From assembly GCA_951213105.1 (NCBI GenBank), contig OX578137.1, positions 62,087,736 through 62,151,735 of the forward strand: a DNA stretch of 64,000 nt, in the 5' to 3' direction. The notes below the pieces were generated by a model. That model worked only from the letters and a program-made list of their open reading frames with translations. It ran no database searches and had not been told where the DNA came from. Position numbers and translations under genes: made by a program. Source of the DNA: Amaurobius ferox (lineage: Eukaryota; Arthropoda; Arachnida; Araneae; Amaurobiidae). How positions within the stretch are numbered: position 1 is the stretch's first letter; the number at the start of each line of letters is the position of its first letter. Positions 32,416-45,700 of the stretch are shown one piece after another.

Positions 32416-34270
32416 TGAATCAACATTAATGCATTGTATCCCCATGTTGTTTGTAGTGTTAGTTGAGAATAGTTAAAGTGTATTTTTAATTTATACAATA
32501 TTACTATAATTTAACACATGTCTTAAAAGAGTTCATTTTTAGGTCTGCTTGAATAACTAATATGAAAATATTGAACTTTTTATTTTAAGGAATTCAACTG
32601 TAATGTGTACATTTGAATACAGTTGTAATGCATAAGTTTATATTGTTAGTATAATTTTTGCATTTTTATGAACTGAAATTTAGTTGCTTCAAAATTGATA
32701 CATTTTAACTAGTATTACATAATTTTATTTTAAAAATTTTATTATACAGTGCCTAACCACGTTATGATCAATTGGTATAGATGTTGAATTTGATATTGTT
32801 AGAAAGATATGATATCCATTTTCAACTTAGAGTCTGCTAAACATTTTGGAAAATGAGCATGTTTAATGGTGATGGTGGACCTTTTTCATTTTTTATCCAA
32901 CAATAAATTCTAAATGAAACAATTACAACATTGAAAAATTAATGACTGCTTCTTGAAGCAAAATATACTATCAGAATATATTTGTTTGCTTAGCAAAAAG
33001 ATTCGTTTTGCGATATGAGTAAGTTGGCTTCTTGGCTATGGTGAGAAAATTACCAGTAATTTAAATTCTTTTAAAATATGGAAGAGCATTTTCTATACTT
33101 TTCTGTAGAATGCAAATTATGTTTCTGAAAAAATATTTCTGTTTAGTTTATATATGTCAAGAGGTGGAGGGGGCCCCAAGGAATGTCTGCACCAGACCCC
33201 ACTTAAGCTAAGTCAGTCCTTGACAAGTATAAGAGTGAGTAAGCAAAGGCAAGCACAAGCTACATCATTCACTTCATTGCACTTACAGATCCAGACTTCT
33301 TTAAAATTGACATAAGGAAACTAAATGATTTTGATTTGCTAAATTTAATTATCTCCCATTGAGCAAGATCACTATAAGGATGGTTGCTACTGTATGTATT
33401 TAAGTTTTCAATTGGAGTTACTTGTAATGCTTAACCATTGCTTATCATTTTTATATAAAACTTTATGTACCAAGTGGAGGAAGTAAAAGCAGCAGTGCCC
33501 TCAATGAATTGGCTTAGATGCCAGGTTTAGCATTATAATCCATATATGTAGGATGCATTTTACATCCCTGGAACTTTCAACTTAGTATGCCATTGTCTAA
33601 AACTATTACTAACCTTTCTGCTGTTTGGAGGATATAATAATGAACAAATCTAGTGATTAGTTTCCAACCAGTAACTTTTCAGAAGTTACCTGTACAGTAA
33701 AAAATTTCATTACTTTTTTATATTTAGTGATGTACTGTATAATCAGTCAGCTCAAGCTTAGAAATTTTTTTCTTTGTAATTTTTTTTTTTTATATTAAGG
33801 GTCCAACTTTCTCTTTTATGCTGGATGTGGATTTCGCATACTGACATCAGTCTTCTATCTGAAACATTTATAAAGTCCTCTTTTAGGACAAAAGTACTGC
33901 ACTTGTTGCCTCATAGTATTTTTGTACTTTAGTCGATACTAAATGGCCTTATTTCTTTGAAATTTGTCTGAAAAATTTGCAGCTTCTCAGAAAATTGAAA
34001 TTTTAGCATTAAATTATAAATAATATGTCTATAGTAAGTATTTAACTTTATTACTAGCAATATTATTAAAGTGTACAAATAGAAATAATAGCATTTATTT
34101 GTAATAGTTGAACCTGTACTATTTTTGAGCAAGAGATTTATTTTTGCTTCTAGTTGATGTTGAAAAATGTGCTTTGAGATTAAATTGTGTTTTCCATATT
34201 TGTGGTCTATTTTTTTTTTAGGATTATAACATCACGAGAATGGTTGTTTGTAAAAATAATATGTCCTACA
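32416..34270. other. Intergenic sequence
   Basis: AT-rich. No gene or repeat structure that I could define. Confidence 0.4.
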
Positions 34271-34508
34271 CAGGAATGAGATTCTTCCGCTTTTCAGCGG
34301 AATTCCGCTTTTTTGCTTTTCTCCAAAAATTTTCGCTTTTTCGTTTTGCTTTTATCCAAAAAAATCCGCTTTTTCTAAAAAAATTCAGGGGTTTTTTTTT
34401 AATAAATTTTTCTCCTCGGACAAAGTTCCGCTTTTCAAACAAAATCGCCGAGAAGTTTTAACCAGAGCTATTATCTTAACTAAGCTTCAGCCTACAACTG
34501 ATGAGCGT

Positions 34509-34654
34509 TGTCTGTCGTCCGTTTTTAGACGCTACGTGCTGGGAGTAAAAAATTAATGTAGCTTGTCACACGAGAACGCAGACGTTTTCGTGTGACAAGC
34601 TCTATTTATTCTTGTACTCCCAGCACACAGCATTCAAAAAACGGACGGCAGACA
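34509..34654. repeat. 146-bp imperfect palindrome
   Basis: TGTCTGTCGTCCGTTTTT at the left is matched by AAAAAACGGACGGCAGACA at the right. The inner AGCTTGTCACACGA block is matched by TCGTGTGACAAGCT, and CTGGGAGTA by TACTCCCAG. Confidence 0.85.
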
Positions 34655-34905
34655 AAGCTAGACTTTCTAATGCGGAAGTGGAGGCATAAAATTTCCCACA
34701 GAAGGGGAATCAAAAACAAGTCGTAAATTTTTGTCTCCATAATCACCGTGATGTATGTTATCATATACTATGTCATTAATATATGTGTTGTCATTGGACT
34801 CAAAGGAGAAACAGAGGAAAAAACTTCGCGCAGTACTTGAAAATCTTTGTCTTACTTTTACCCCTTTCATAACATTGTATTATTATTTTTATAGATACGA
34901 TCAGG

Positions 34906-35903
34906 CAGAGATGTCAACTTCTACGGATTTTCCATAGTTTGTACGGATTTCTACTTCATCTTACTGTTTTACGGATTTTACTCCCAAAACTACTGAAAAT
35001 CCCGTGAAATCCATACATCCCACCATTCAATTCATATTCCCTGCTTTGCTGAGAATCCAAAATTATCAGTTTGCATCCATTTTCTTCTTCTAATGATTTC
35101 ATATCAGAACAATGGACCTAATTTATTTTTATAGTGCAAGTAAAAATAAAGAAATATTTTACTAAACAAATTATATTTTACTTAAATTATAAGATTGCGC
35201 AATTCAGTCTTTCTTTTTGGACTTCGCTGAGAGTACACAATTGCCTTTTTCCGTCCATCTCCATCCACTTATTATTGCACATTAACTTTACTAAACTAGC
35301 TTATTTTCATAATTTGGTTAATTATAAAGGTTGCCTTTTTAATTATTTTCATGTAAATATTCAGGTTCTTTTTTTTTTTTTTTTTCTCTATCTGCGGCCG
35401 TTGCCGAGAGAACGCTATTCTCCTTTTACATCGATCTCCATCTCCCTATTGTTGCACATTAACTTGACTAAACTAGCTTGTTTCCATATTTTAGTTGATT
35501 ATAAAGGTTAACTTTTTAATTATTTTCACAGAAATAGTACGATCACGAAATTCAAATTTTTTTTTTTTTTTTCACGGGCGTTGCTGAGAGTACGTAATTA
35601 TCCTTTTCCATCCATCTCTATTTCCCTATTGTTGCACATTAACTTGACTAAACTAGCTTATTTTAAATATTTTGGTTAATTATACAGGTTAATTTCTTAA
35701 TTATTGTCACATAAATAGTGCCATTCAGTTTTAATTAATTCAGTTAAGTTAGCAAAACTACATGTTGAATTTATTCTAAGATTTTAGAATATATATTTTC
35801 AATATCCTTAAAATCTTACTGATGGTCGATGTGGTTTTACTGAATACTACTGAAAAATTCTGATTTTTCTACTGATGACCCCTTTCAGAGGTTGGCATCT
35901 CTC
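34906..35903. mobile_element. Non-autonomous hAT-like element with internal triplication
   Basis: The left terminus CAGAGATGTCAAC (34906-34918) is matched by inverted GTTGGCATCTCT at 35891-35902. TTTGTACGGATTT near the left end resembles the hAT in the VPS13 intron. The interior consists of three units of about 180 bp (see 35203-35725). No convincing 8-bp target duplication was seen. Confidence 0.6.
35203..35725 (+). repeat. Three-unit tandem repeat, about 180-bp period
   Basis: Units share GTTGC-GAGAG-ACG, CCATCTC-AT-TCCCTATTG, TTGCACATTAACTTGACTAA and ACTAGCTT, each followed by a T-rich run. The first unit is more divergent (ACTTCGCTGAGAGTACAC). Confidence 0.8.
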
Positions 35904-36689
35904 CCAGTGGAAGTATATTTTAATATTCTTTGAAGTAAACTCATTAAAATATTTAAAGCCTTTTCTGCCATATTTTTATGAAAAGATATTTTTGAACAAA
36001 ATAAACATTTTCTTTAAAACATACATAAGATACCGCCACCAAATTTTATTTATGTGTAGACACTAGACATTGCACATTTTAACAATACATGATAATTTTA
36101 TAAATGTGTTTAAAGATATACTGCACTTTAGGAACAAAAAATTTTTGTCTTGCCAATTGTAAAAAATTTATTTTTTGTGAAATTAAGTTCATAAATCCTG
36201 ACTATTATTGTAATAATTTAATTTCAACAAAACTGACAAAATAAAAGCATAAGTTATTATAGATAACAAAAGCATAGTTTAGAATTAATATGAAGGAATG
36301 CTTTAAAATTAAATTTGCCCATGTATTTAAGCAACCCTGTTCTTAAATGCAATTGCCAAATTTGCATTTCTAAATATAATAGAATTAAATCATTTTCTCG
36401 ATGTAGTATTTTTTTTTTTTTTTTTTTTCAGTTATGCAATATTCTAAAATATTTTAACACAGTGTCTGTCGCGTATAATTTTTCAAATTTTTGATTTCAG
36501 CTTTTTTTTTGGGGGGGGGGGGTTGACAATCTCATCCCTGCCTACAAGGTTAATTTTAACATTACACATAAACATAATGTTAAATGTTGCTTGCAATAAA
36601 GTGATTAAAAGTAGAATGATTAAGGTAGGCCTCTTGTGGTAAAATGTTAGCAACGATTGAAAGGCTAGATGGTAATCTATGCATTTAAG

Positions 36690-37400
36690 TTCTAATGTCT
36701 ATTCTATTTCCAGCAAGTTCTGAGAATCAACTTCAGCTGATTTTCACAGTTTTATTTATTGTAAAACCTTGACCTGCTCAATAGTTTTAACTAACTTAAG
36801 AATGCATTCAAATTTGAATTATAACAATTTATAAAATTAGTAGCTGTTCCTAGTGTATCCTTCTACTCCGCCCATTCTTTTATGATTTTACTTTTAAATA
36901 AGGTTGTAACCTGCAGGTATAGTCAATATTTTTGCCTAAATAGATTACAGATCTAAATTATCAGTATGGTCTTATATTGAATCCATATGTCTCCAGTGCT
37001 CTCGGAATCTATTCAGCTGATTTTCATAATATATATTTTTTTTTTTATAAACAAAAGATCTCAACTAGCAGATTAGCTCAAATATTTTTCCTGAATCAAA
37101 ATTCACATTCAAATTTGAATTATGACCATTTATTGAATTTTCTGTATCTATCCTCTGTTCTCAGAATCAATTTTTATGATTTTATTATTAAATGAAAGGT
37201 ATTGATCTGCAGATTATCCCAAAGTTGTTGCTTAACTTGAGAATGCATTCAAATTTCAATTATGACCATTTAATGAATTTTCCTAACTTGTTCTTTAATT
37301 GAATCTTTTCCTAACATGTTCTCGGAATTTACTTTAATTGAATCTTTTCCTAACATGTTCTCAGAATTTACAGGGACCGTTTTCATGATTTTATTTCTAG
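36690..37400 (+). repeat. Degenerate tandem repeat, about four units
   Basis: Recurring blocks TTCTCAGAATC/TTCTCGGAATT, GATTTTATTT, GCATTCAAATTTGAATTATG and ACCATTTA-TGAATTTTC, spaced roughly 150-200 bp apart. Confidence 0.6.
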
Positions 37401-37839
37401 ACAAAAGTCACCTTTCATAAAGTAGGTCTATATAATCATAGCCTATGTTTAGCCGTGCTATGCTACGTGCTAGGTCATTATTAGAAAATTTTAAAATTGA
37501 AATAATTGGATTAAATTGAACGGAATTAAAAATTGAAATAGTACATATCTGCAGCAGAGAAGGCAACTAGACTCAAACACATAAGAAATCTTAAGATTTT
37601 AGTACAAAAAATGTCCATCACATAATGATGGGGAATGGAAGCTTAAAAATTAACAAAATATCAAACAATATAGTAATGGGAAAAAAACTTATTTGGTTAG
37701 TATATGAAGATATATGCCCATATTTTTTCAAAAGTATAAAGTTGTGATAATCTTCCATTTTCCAATGCAATGAAATAGGAATCTGACAACTATAAAAGGA
37801 CGCATTTTAATATACTTAAAAATAAAAAATGAAGAAATT

Positions 37840-37985
37840 GTCTGACTGATCAGGGGTATTGTATCGGGAGATCAACTAACCCAGTACCAAATTTCATGGC
37901 TGTCCAAAGCTTATATTTTCCACTACAGATGACACAGACAGAAAGACAAGCATCTGTTATTACATAAGTATAATGTATATATTAT
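37840..37985 (+). repeat. Family A tail fragment
   Basis: ACCAAATTTCATGGCTGTCC followed by ACACAGACAGAAAGACAAGC and ATTACATAAGTATAA has the family A tail organisation. Confidence 0.5.
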
Positions 37986-38395
37986 TATATAACTTTTTTT
38001 TTCTTTTTGCACCTATTAAATAATTAGTGAATCAGTGTTTAGTACCGGGATCTGTGAAGATTTTGACAGAATATTTACTAAAGGGCTCTTGGAAAAGGAA
38101 GTCTTGGTTTTTCAATCTTATTTTTTATTGCAATGAATGAATATGTCCATTTGTTGTATTTATTAAATATTTCATAATTTGAATTTTTAAATTAATTTTC
38201 ATTTTTGCATAGTTTAATTTACCATGTTAAATTTCTGCTTGTAATATACAATGTGTTTGTGCAAATTCAGACTTGTTGCGATTGATGTCTTGCACAGTTC
38301 AACTTTTTCTAGTGAAGACCTGTACCATATAGATTAACATAGGGGAATCACTACACTTTATTTTGACATTTATGAACATTATTATTCAGCTCTAA

Positions 38396-38450
38396 CCATT
38401 TAGTTCATTGATGGGAGCTCTAACCATTTAGTTCATTGATGGGAGCTCTA
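38396..38450 (+). repeat. Short tandem repeat, 31-bp unit
   Basis: GCTCTAACCATTTAGTTCAT...GGGA occurs twice in tandem, followed by a partial third GCTCTAAC. Confidence 0.85.
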
Positions 38451-39477
38451 ACTTTTGAATGCATGCTCCAATCGACACTGGACTTTACATTTTAAATATT
38501 AAGTCTTGATTCCTAACTATATTTAATCAAATTATAATAAATATCTGTTTATTTTTTATTAATATCAAAAAACTTAGAGGTCAAGAAAACACTTATATCT
38601 GTATTATTAAATATGCCGGCTTCATAGGAAAGTGCTTAAGCATTCCAATTACTTTGCAAGGATAGGTCCATTAGTGTACACATTGCATCTATCTATAGTA
38701 AAGTGAATATGCCCGATCGAATAAAACTGATTGCAGCGCTCCTGGTGGGGATTTAAAAAGTTAGGATAATGAACTCGGCAACAAAGTGAGATAGAAGAAA
38801 AATGTCAATTGCAAATTTGTAGAGGATTATCTAATTAGTAGGAATGGTGATGGTCGACTTCCGTACAACTGAAATTTTGTGCTATTTCGGGTGATTTCCG
38901 TACATGTGGAGTAAACATTTTCAACAAGTGTGAGTTCTGTATAAGTCAATTTTTCAACAATGTGCGAATATGAAAAGTAGAAGGGATTCAGTCCTTCAAA
39001 TATGAACAGTTGAGTAATGAAATAGTTTTAATAATTTTTATTTTAAACTTTTCTTTGCATTTTTTTTTTTTTTTTTACAATTTTCTTTTATAACTTTTCA
39101 CTTTTGAATTTTTTATTCTCAGCTCTTTCTTATATTGATAAGAAGAAAAAAACCACTTTGTGCAAAGGATAAGGAAAACAAAGCAATGTATTCAAGCACA
39201 AATTAAATAAAAATGCGGCTGGCAACTGTTTTGAGGATATGCTGGATCCTCTTTGTCAGTACTAAAAAACCAAAAAGACAAAATAGGCACAAATAGAAGA
39301 AAAAGAGTGGTATATATACCCAAGTCATGGATGGAATAATGCTAGAAATTAATGCTAAAAGTTGCATCAGGGTAAAGATGAAAAATTTTTTTTTTGTATT
39401 TAAGAAAAACTTTTTTTATGAAACTTATAACTAGATTCCTGAAAATTCTTACTTCAATGTTTTTCTGTGTAAACCTC

Positions 39478-40067
39478 TTAGCCAGGATGTCAAAAAGTGT
39501 ATGTGTGTGTGGGGGGGGGGGGTCTACGATCAAATAGGGGTTGTAGTGCTGAATCCAGTCTATCGAATTTTAAAATTATAAATTGCTATTGTAGGGTCAT
39601 AAGTTATATTTTATTGAAATGTGACTCGTAAATGCTAAGCATACATTGGGTCAACGGGCAGATGTGTTTCAAAGTTGTACGTCACAAGCAGAGCCTCCTG
39701 TAGAAAATGTGGGTACCTTACAAACATTTTTCATGGGCCCCCTCCATATTTGATTTTCTCATTTTTGTAATTTTTTTTCATGATTTTAGCCCCAAAAAGA
39801 AGATATTGGCGATCCAGGCACTTCCCTTCACTCTAATGGTGTCCGAGCCCCTTGTGTCACAAACATAGAAAGTTGACAACTACCAGCCTACATAATATTG
39901 TTTCACTGTTTATAACATTTGCATTACTGCAAGTGGATATAAATGAATGCACTTCTAGATTCATTTATTTGATTGTGATCCAAAGATCAGATTTAGCATT
40001 GTAACCCCTATTTGATCATTGACCCCCCCCCCCTCCCACATGCACATTCTAATATCCTGGCTATGCT
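39478..40067. mobile_element. TIR element with poly-G/poly-C ends
   Basis: TAGCCAGGATGTCAAAAAGT at the left is matched by inverted TAGCCAGGATATTAGAATGT at the right. Both arms continue through a run of 11-12 G and ATCAAATAGGGGTT. About 65-80 bp of arm and no coding sequence. A target duplication was not clear. Confidence 0.7.
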
Positions 40068-42212
40068 TATCATAATAGGTTTGCATGTGACAGAAAAAAT
40101 ATTCACATAATAATTTTCAAAAATCTGGTTGTAAGTGGAACCCTTGTGATACTATCGTGAAACACAAAGTGTTCTACAAAACACACTTCGAAAATCACTG
40201 TTCTAGCTTATTAAACTAGCTTATCCACTTGGGAGCTACAATCACTTTTATTTGATTACTTTACTACTTTACAATATAATATATAGAACTAACCTGTACA
40301 ATGGACCTTTCCTTACAAATTTATTGGGATGCTTAAGGACCTTCCTAGAACCCTGTTTGATACAAATGTATGCTCGTCCACTTCGCGATGCATGGCTGTG
40401 CACCTAGTAATTAGCTTCCTACATTTATTTCACATATATTTGGTAAAATCGGAAAAGGTTAGTTTTTTTTGCTTTTAGATATTTGACGTATACACAATGA
40501 AAATGGGGGTAGATGAGTAGAGCACACAAATGGTGGATAACTAGTTTATCCAATTTTAAAGTTCATTTTATTCTGCACAAATTTTCTTACAAAAATTCAT
40601 TATAAGAAGACGTAGTCAAAGTTACATGGATGCCTTGGAAGGCCCAGCCTACTCTAATGAGTCTGATTTTCTAAATTTTGATTTAAAAAAAATAAAATTT
40701 AGTACTTTTCACTTTTCTTCTAAAACTACTAAAAGTAAATTTTATATGTATCAGTATTAAAGTATATACAAAATTATAATTTTGCCTTGTCACTGTTAAC
40801 AGGCTACTATTTACTAATCATGGTATATTTTTTGCAAAATTATTGGCTGTTTTGTCAAAAAAAATTGTAATAATATACACAACATATAGTTTCAACAATT
40901 CAATGTTATTTTATTTGGCACTCACAACACATATTTTACATTGAGAAAAACTGACTAGAATTTGTATAATATGCACCATTGAATAGAGTACAACTTTCAA
41001 CAGAATAATAATTTGTATTTGTTTCATAAAATAATAAATCTTACTCTTTCTATGCAATCATATGGTGTATCTTACATGAGTTTTTTAAACTGTTTTTATA
41101 TAAGTAAATCACAATATGAATTTATGTATAGTTCTTCTGCACATATATATATATTTTATTATTTACAAGATTTTAAAGTGGATAATATAAACTTTGCTGG
41201 AAAGTTTAAATTTAACAAAGTTCTCATATGGAACTTATTTCAATGTGTCACTGAACACAATAAATAAATTTGCTGCTTGCAAGAATATAACTTTTTAGTA
41301 ATTTCTTGAAGATATTTTCTAATGAGCTTACTTTCTTCAAAGAAGTATTAAAGTTATATCATCACTAAACATTGTCAATTCCAAGAGCTATGTAACTTAT
41401 GATGAAAATAAATTTAAACATCGAGCTTTGAATTAAAGGAACTTAACCAACAAAATTATTTTTGAACAGAAAATCCATAAAATAACATAATTCCTTTTTG
41501 ATTTTTACAAAAAAAAATCTGCAGTCTCAGGTTTACACTGGATTAATAAATAATTCATTTGAACTGGCTGTTGCCTTTCTTAAGATTATTATTTCTCAAG
41601 ACATTGCCTCTTTTGTTAAACATTTGAACTGGATAAGCATTTTTGTCAGTTAAATGCATTTTTTTTTCAAACAGTAAAAAATCCAGTATATTTTCATAAT
41701 TTGTGAAAATATAGATTTTCATATAATATTAGAACAAATTTCCACTTCTAAATAGGCATGATATAAGAAAGATTGCTAAATGTATAATACATGTATTAAC
41801 TAACTGGATATATAATCCTCATTTGTTTATCATTTTCTAGTTTTATACATTAATGATAATTGTGATTATGTTTTGACTTCAAGATATCAACAAGGTAATG
41901 ATTTAATGTTTTTGAAGTTCTTCAACTAAAATCAACTTATTTTCATACTAGTGCAGATTGGGTACCATTTTATTTTCAAATAATCAGCTTGAAATAATTA
42001 GATATTCCAAACTAAAATTGAACAAATTTGATTGGGGGTGGAGTTGACCATATTAACCAGATAAATTCTTTAAAAGTACCTATATTTAAGTTTTTTCAAT
42101 CAGAGATACAAGGTAATTAATTTCAACCTTTTAAATTTATGCTGTGTTCTGCGTTTTTGTACTTAACATTCAATTTCATAAACTTTGTCAAGGAAGTTTA
42201 TGAAGTATATGG
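40068..42212. other. Intergenic sequence between VPS13 and the ETS gene
   Basis: No gene recognised. Near 40140-40204 the sequence ends GTTCTACAAAACACAC...AATCACTG, resembling one end of a Charlie-type hAT, but its partner was not located. The part next to 42212 is probably the ETS gene's 3' UTR; a TTTATT (AATAAA on the - strand) lies at 41969-41974. Confidence 0.4.
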
Positions 42213-42751
42213 TCAGTAATATGTTCCAAGTCCATTTGTTCGATGCGCATGGTGGGGCAATGTGTGACCAGAAATATTTGGATACAAATTACAAGCTGGA
42301 GATGGTCCCGACCAGTACGATCCTGACATGGCTGGACTGAACAGAGGTCCTTGTGATGTTGCAGGTATAGAACTTGCTCTCGGAGTAAGATAATTCAATT
42401 TTGGTGTGTGATAGGTAGGTAAAAAGAAATCAGACTGAAACTTGTATGTTGTTGGATCATTGTTACTTGGCTGGCATGCTTGTGCAAGACCATGAAAGTC
42501 AAATTTGTAAGCATATCTCTTGCCGTGAACTTTTGTCATGATGTTCTTATCATAGTAGTACCGTAGGGCTCGACTTAATTTATCGTAGTTCATATTTGGT
42601 TTGCTCTTTCTTTCTCCCCAGCGTCTGGCAACTTCGTCTGGATCTGTCAGTTTGAATTCACCATTTGTGCCTTCCCAAGTGATGCAGCTTGAGTTACTGC
42701 TGTCTGAAAGAAGTTCCAGAAGGAACTGCCAGAGCTGAATTTGACCGCTTC
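42213..42751 (-). CDS. ERG: ETS gene, terminal exon with the DNA-binding domain
   Basis: 539 bp after acceptor TTTTTTTAG. It enters with two bases completing a Gly codon and runs to TGA at 42213. It encodes the ETS domain plus a 90-residue tail rich in Pro, Ser and Tyr ending LGTYY. The frame upstream of 42751 is intron read-through. Confidence 0.96.
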
Positions 42752-45700
42752 CTAAAAAAAGAAAAATGATGGCCATTAGACGAGGTTTCAAAGCATCGTC
42801 TAATACCGAAAGGAAAATAAAATAATTATTTCTCAACACAGTAGCCTTGTAATGATATTTTGAAAGCCATCAAAAGCTGCCAATTTTGATCTCGTTATCG
42901 CATAAATGGTTTACTGCATATCGAACTTACTTTTTCACTAGTTAAAAGTTATGTTCGGTTAAAGACACGGGGAAATTACTAATCAAAAATGTAAGTGAGA
43001 AAGTATAGACATTATCACTTCAAAAATAATTACACGTCAAAATTTTTGGGTTCCACAATATGCATGCATGATTTCGTATTTAATGTGAGAAATATATATT
43101 TTCACATTTAGTTTCAGATGCATTTGCATCTCAACATTTGCATTTCTTCAATGAAATCTGAAGTCAAAATTTTATTATATACATTATCATATTTAATGAG
43201 CAATATACTCGTGAAAGTACGATGTCTTAAAAATATTCTGTTCAAATTTCTTTACGAAATTAATAAAAAATGGTTGAAATATAGGGTTTATACTGATACC
43301 AAGTACAAGCGCTCGAAATTGCGTTCTCGAAATATTAAACGCGTTTTCTCGAAATAAATTTTTGAAAATCAGTTATCACGATATCGCAACCAATGTTAGC
43401 CTTTTTTGTTTCTTTTTGTATTTAGCATGATTGTTCCAAACAGCAACAGCAGTTAGTTATACGTAACCGAATTTTGATTGAAACTTTACTTGTAATTTTG
43501 TCCCAAAAAATAAACGAGAGAAAAATCTTTAATATTCATTTCCATGTCGCCATGTTTTCCTCGCATTGAATTAAAAAAAAAAAAAAAAAAAATCCTACTT
43601 AAATTTTAATTTGATTTTTACTTTTCCTATATTCGTAGAATAGGGAAAGTATTGTGACGGGGTCGAAAATTCGAATTCGAGTTTTAGACGAAGGAACACA
43701 CTTCAAGCACCCCTGAACTCGAATTGAGCGTCTTTCAGGTAATGTCGGTGTGTGTATGAGTGTATGTCAGTGTGCATGTTAATGTGCTTGTTCGTGAGTC
43801 TGGATGCAATATGTCTTGAACGAATGAAGCATTTCGAACGAAATTTGGACAAATATTCCAATCGGCGAATACTGAAACCCTATAGATTTTAAACGTAATC
43901 GAATGTTCGGAAGGTACCCAAATTTTCGAATGAATTTTTGAAAAAAAAAATCAGATCCTTCAATAAAGTTACATAAATGATCATTTCTTATACAGTTTTA
44001 CATTAGAAAACAAATGACATAAACGTTAGAACGCTAGTACGAACCGTTATCGAGATATTGCACGTTTTTCAAATAAATTTAAAAAATTGCACGAATTTCA
44101 AAAAGTATTAAATATTTGGAAATATGTTTACTTTTCATATGTAATATTATGAGACAAATTTGTTAGCATCATTCTCATGGATCTAGTTCGTTCCATTTAC
44201 TATAGAAAATACTTTGTGAAGTAGTTTTCTATTTTGACGCCTAACAATTTGCCCACAGTCATTTTTATATCAGAAATGTACTTCCCTCCGTTGGTCTGTA
44301 ACGCTCATGTGTGTAAAGGCAATAAATTTGACGATATTTCGCCCTAGATTGACGAAAATATCGTTAAAATTGCAAAACTGACTCTAAGTTAATGAAAATG
44401 ACGCCGAATCGATGAATTAGTTATTAAAATATTTTAATATATGGACTATATTGCTTATTGTGGATACTATCAATATGGATAATTGCCAATTTAGAAGTGA
44501 GCGAAATATAAGTTAATTGGGTATTTCAAACTAGTTACTTTCCTTATATACAATAATGTATAAGGATATTTCGCCCTAGATTGACGAAAATATCGTTAAA
44601 ATTTCAAAACTGACTCTTAAGTTAATGAAAATGACGCCGAATCGATGAATTAGTTATTAAAATATTTTAATATATGGACTATATTGCTTATTGTGGATAC
44701 TATCAATATGGATAATTGCCAATTTAGAAGTGAGCGAAATATAAGTTAATTGGGTATTTCAAACTAGTTACTTTCCTTATATACAATAATGTATAAGGAT
44801 ATTTCGCCCTAGATTAACGAAAATATCGTTAAAATTGCAAAACTGACTCTAAGTTAATGAAAATGACGCCGAATCGATGAATTAGTTATTAAAATATTCT
44901 AATATATGGACTATATTGCTTATTGTGGATACTATCAATATGGATAATTGCCAATTTAGAAGTGAGCGAAATATAAGTTAATTGGGTATTTCAAACTAGT
45001 TACTTTCCTTATATACAATAATGTATAAGGAAAGTATTGTGACGGGGTCGAAAATTCGAATTCGAGTTTTCGACGGGAGAGCACGTTTCAAGCATCCCTG
45101 ATCACGAATAGAACATTTTTTAAATGATGTCTGTGTGTGTGTGTATGTGAAAGTATGTGTGTGTGTGTGTGTGTGTGTGGAGACGATAACTGACGAACGA
45201 ATGAACCGATTCGAACGAAATTTGGAACAAAAATTACAATCTGTAGACACTGGAAGCCTATTGTTTTTATACGCAATCGAATATTCAGAACCCCCCTAAA
45301 TTTTCGAGCGAAATTTTGAAAAAATCAAAACAGCTAATAAAGTTGCGCAAATAGAGATTTCTTATGTAATTTTTCATTAGAAAACGATTGACATAAATTT
45401 TTGAAAGCTAACATGAACCGTTCTCGAGATATTGCACATTTTTCAAAAAAAATTATCAAAAAATCATATAAAAGAAAAAAAAATATTTCCTATTGAGAAG
45501 CATGTTCACTTTTCATATGCAATACCATGCGATGAATTGGGTGACATTCTCGTGGATCTAGCTCGTTCCATTCATGAAAAAAGATACTTTGAGTAATACT
45601 TTTGTATTTGAACGCTAATAGTCATTTATCTGCTGTAAGAATAACTTATTTCTCCATCCATAACGCTTGGCGAGATTTTGGCGACGAATTTGGTGGAATG

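Larger units (their letters stand above)
34271..36540. mobile_element. TIR element with 6-bp target duplication, carrying nested repeats
   Basis: Ends CAGGAATGAGATT (34271-34283) and, inverted, CAGGGATGAGATT (36528-36540), with CCTACA directly outside both (34265-34270, 36541-36546). Inside are a strong palindrome (34509-34654) and a second TIR element (34906-35903). No transposase was recognised. A run of 12 G (36511-36522) sits at the right end. A hAT-like origin is possible from the CAGG terminus, but the 6-bp duplication leaves the superfamily open. Confidence 0.6.

Noticed and set aside
44333..45030. CRISPR-like or satellite array
   Set aside because: Only three contiguous 233-bp units with no spacers. 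It is a local tandem repeat.
45125..45178. (GT)n tract as a regulatory element
   Set aside because: It is an internal part of family B and occurs at the same place in other copies.
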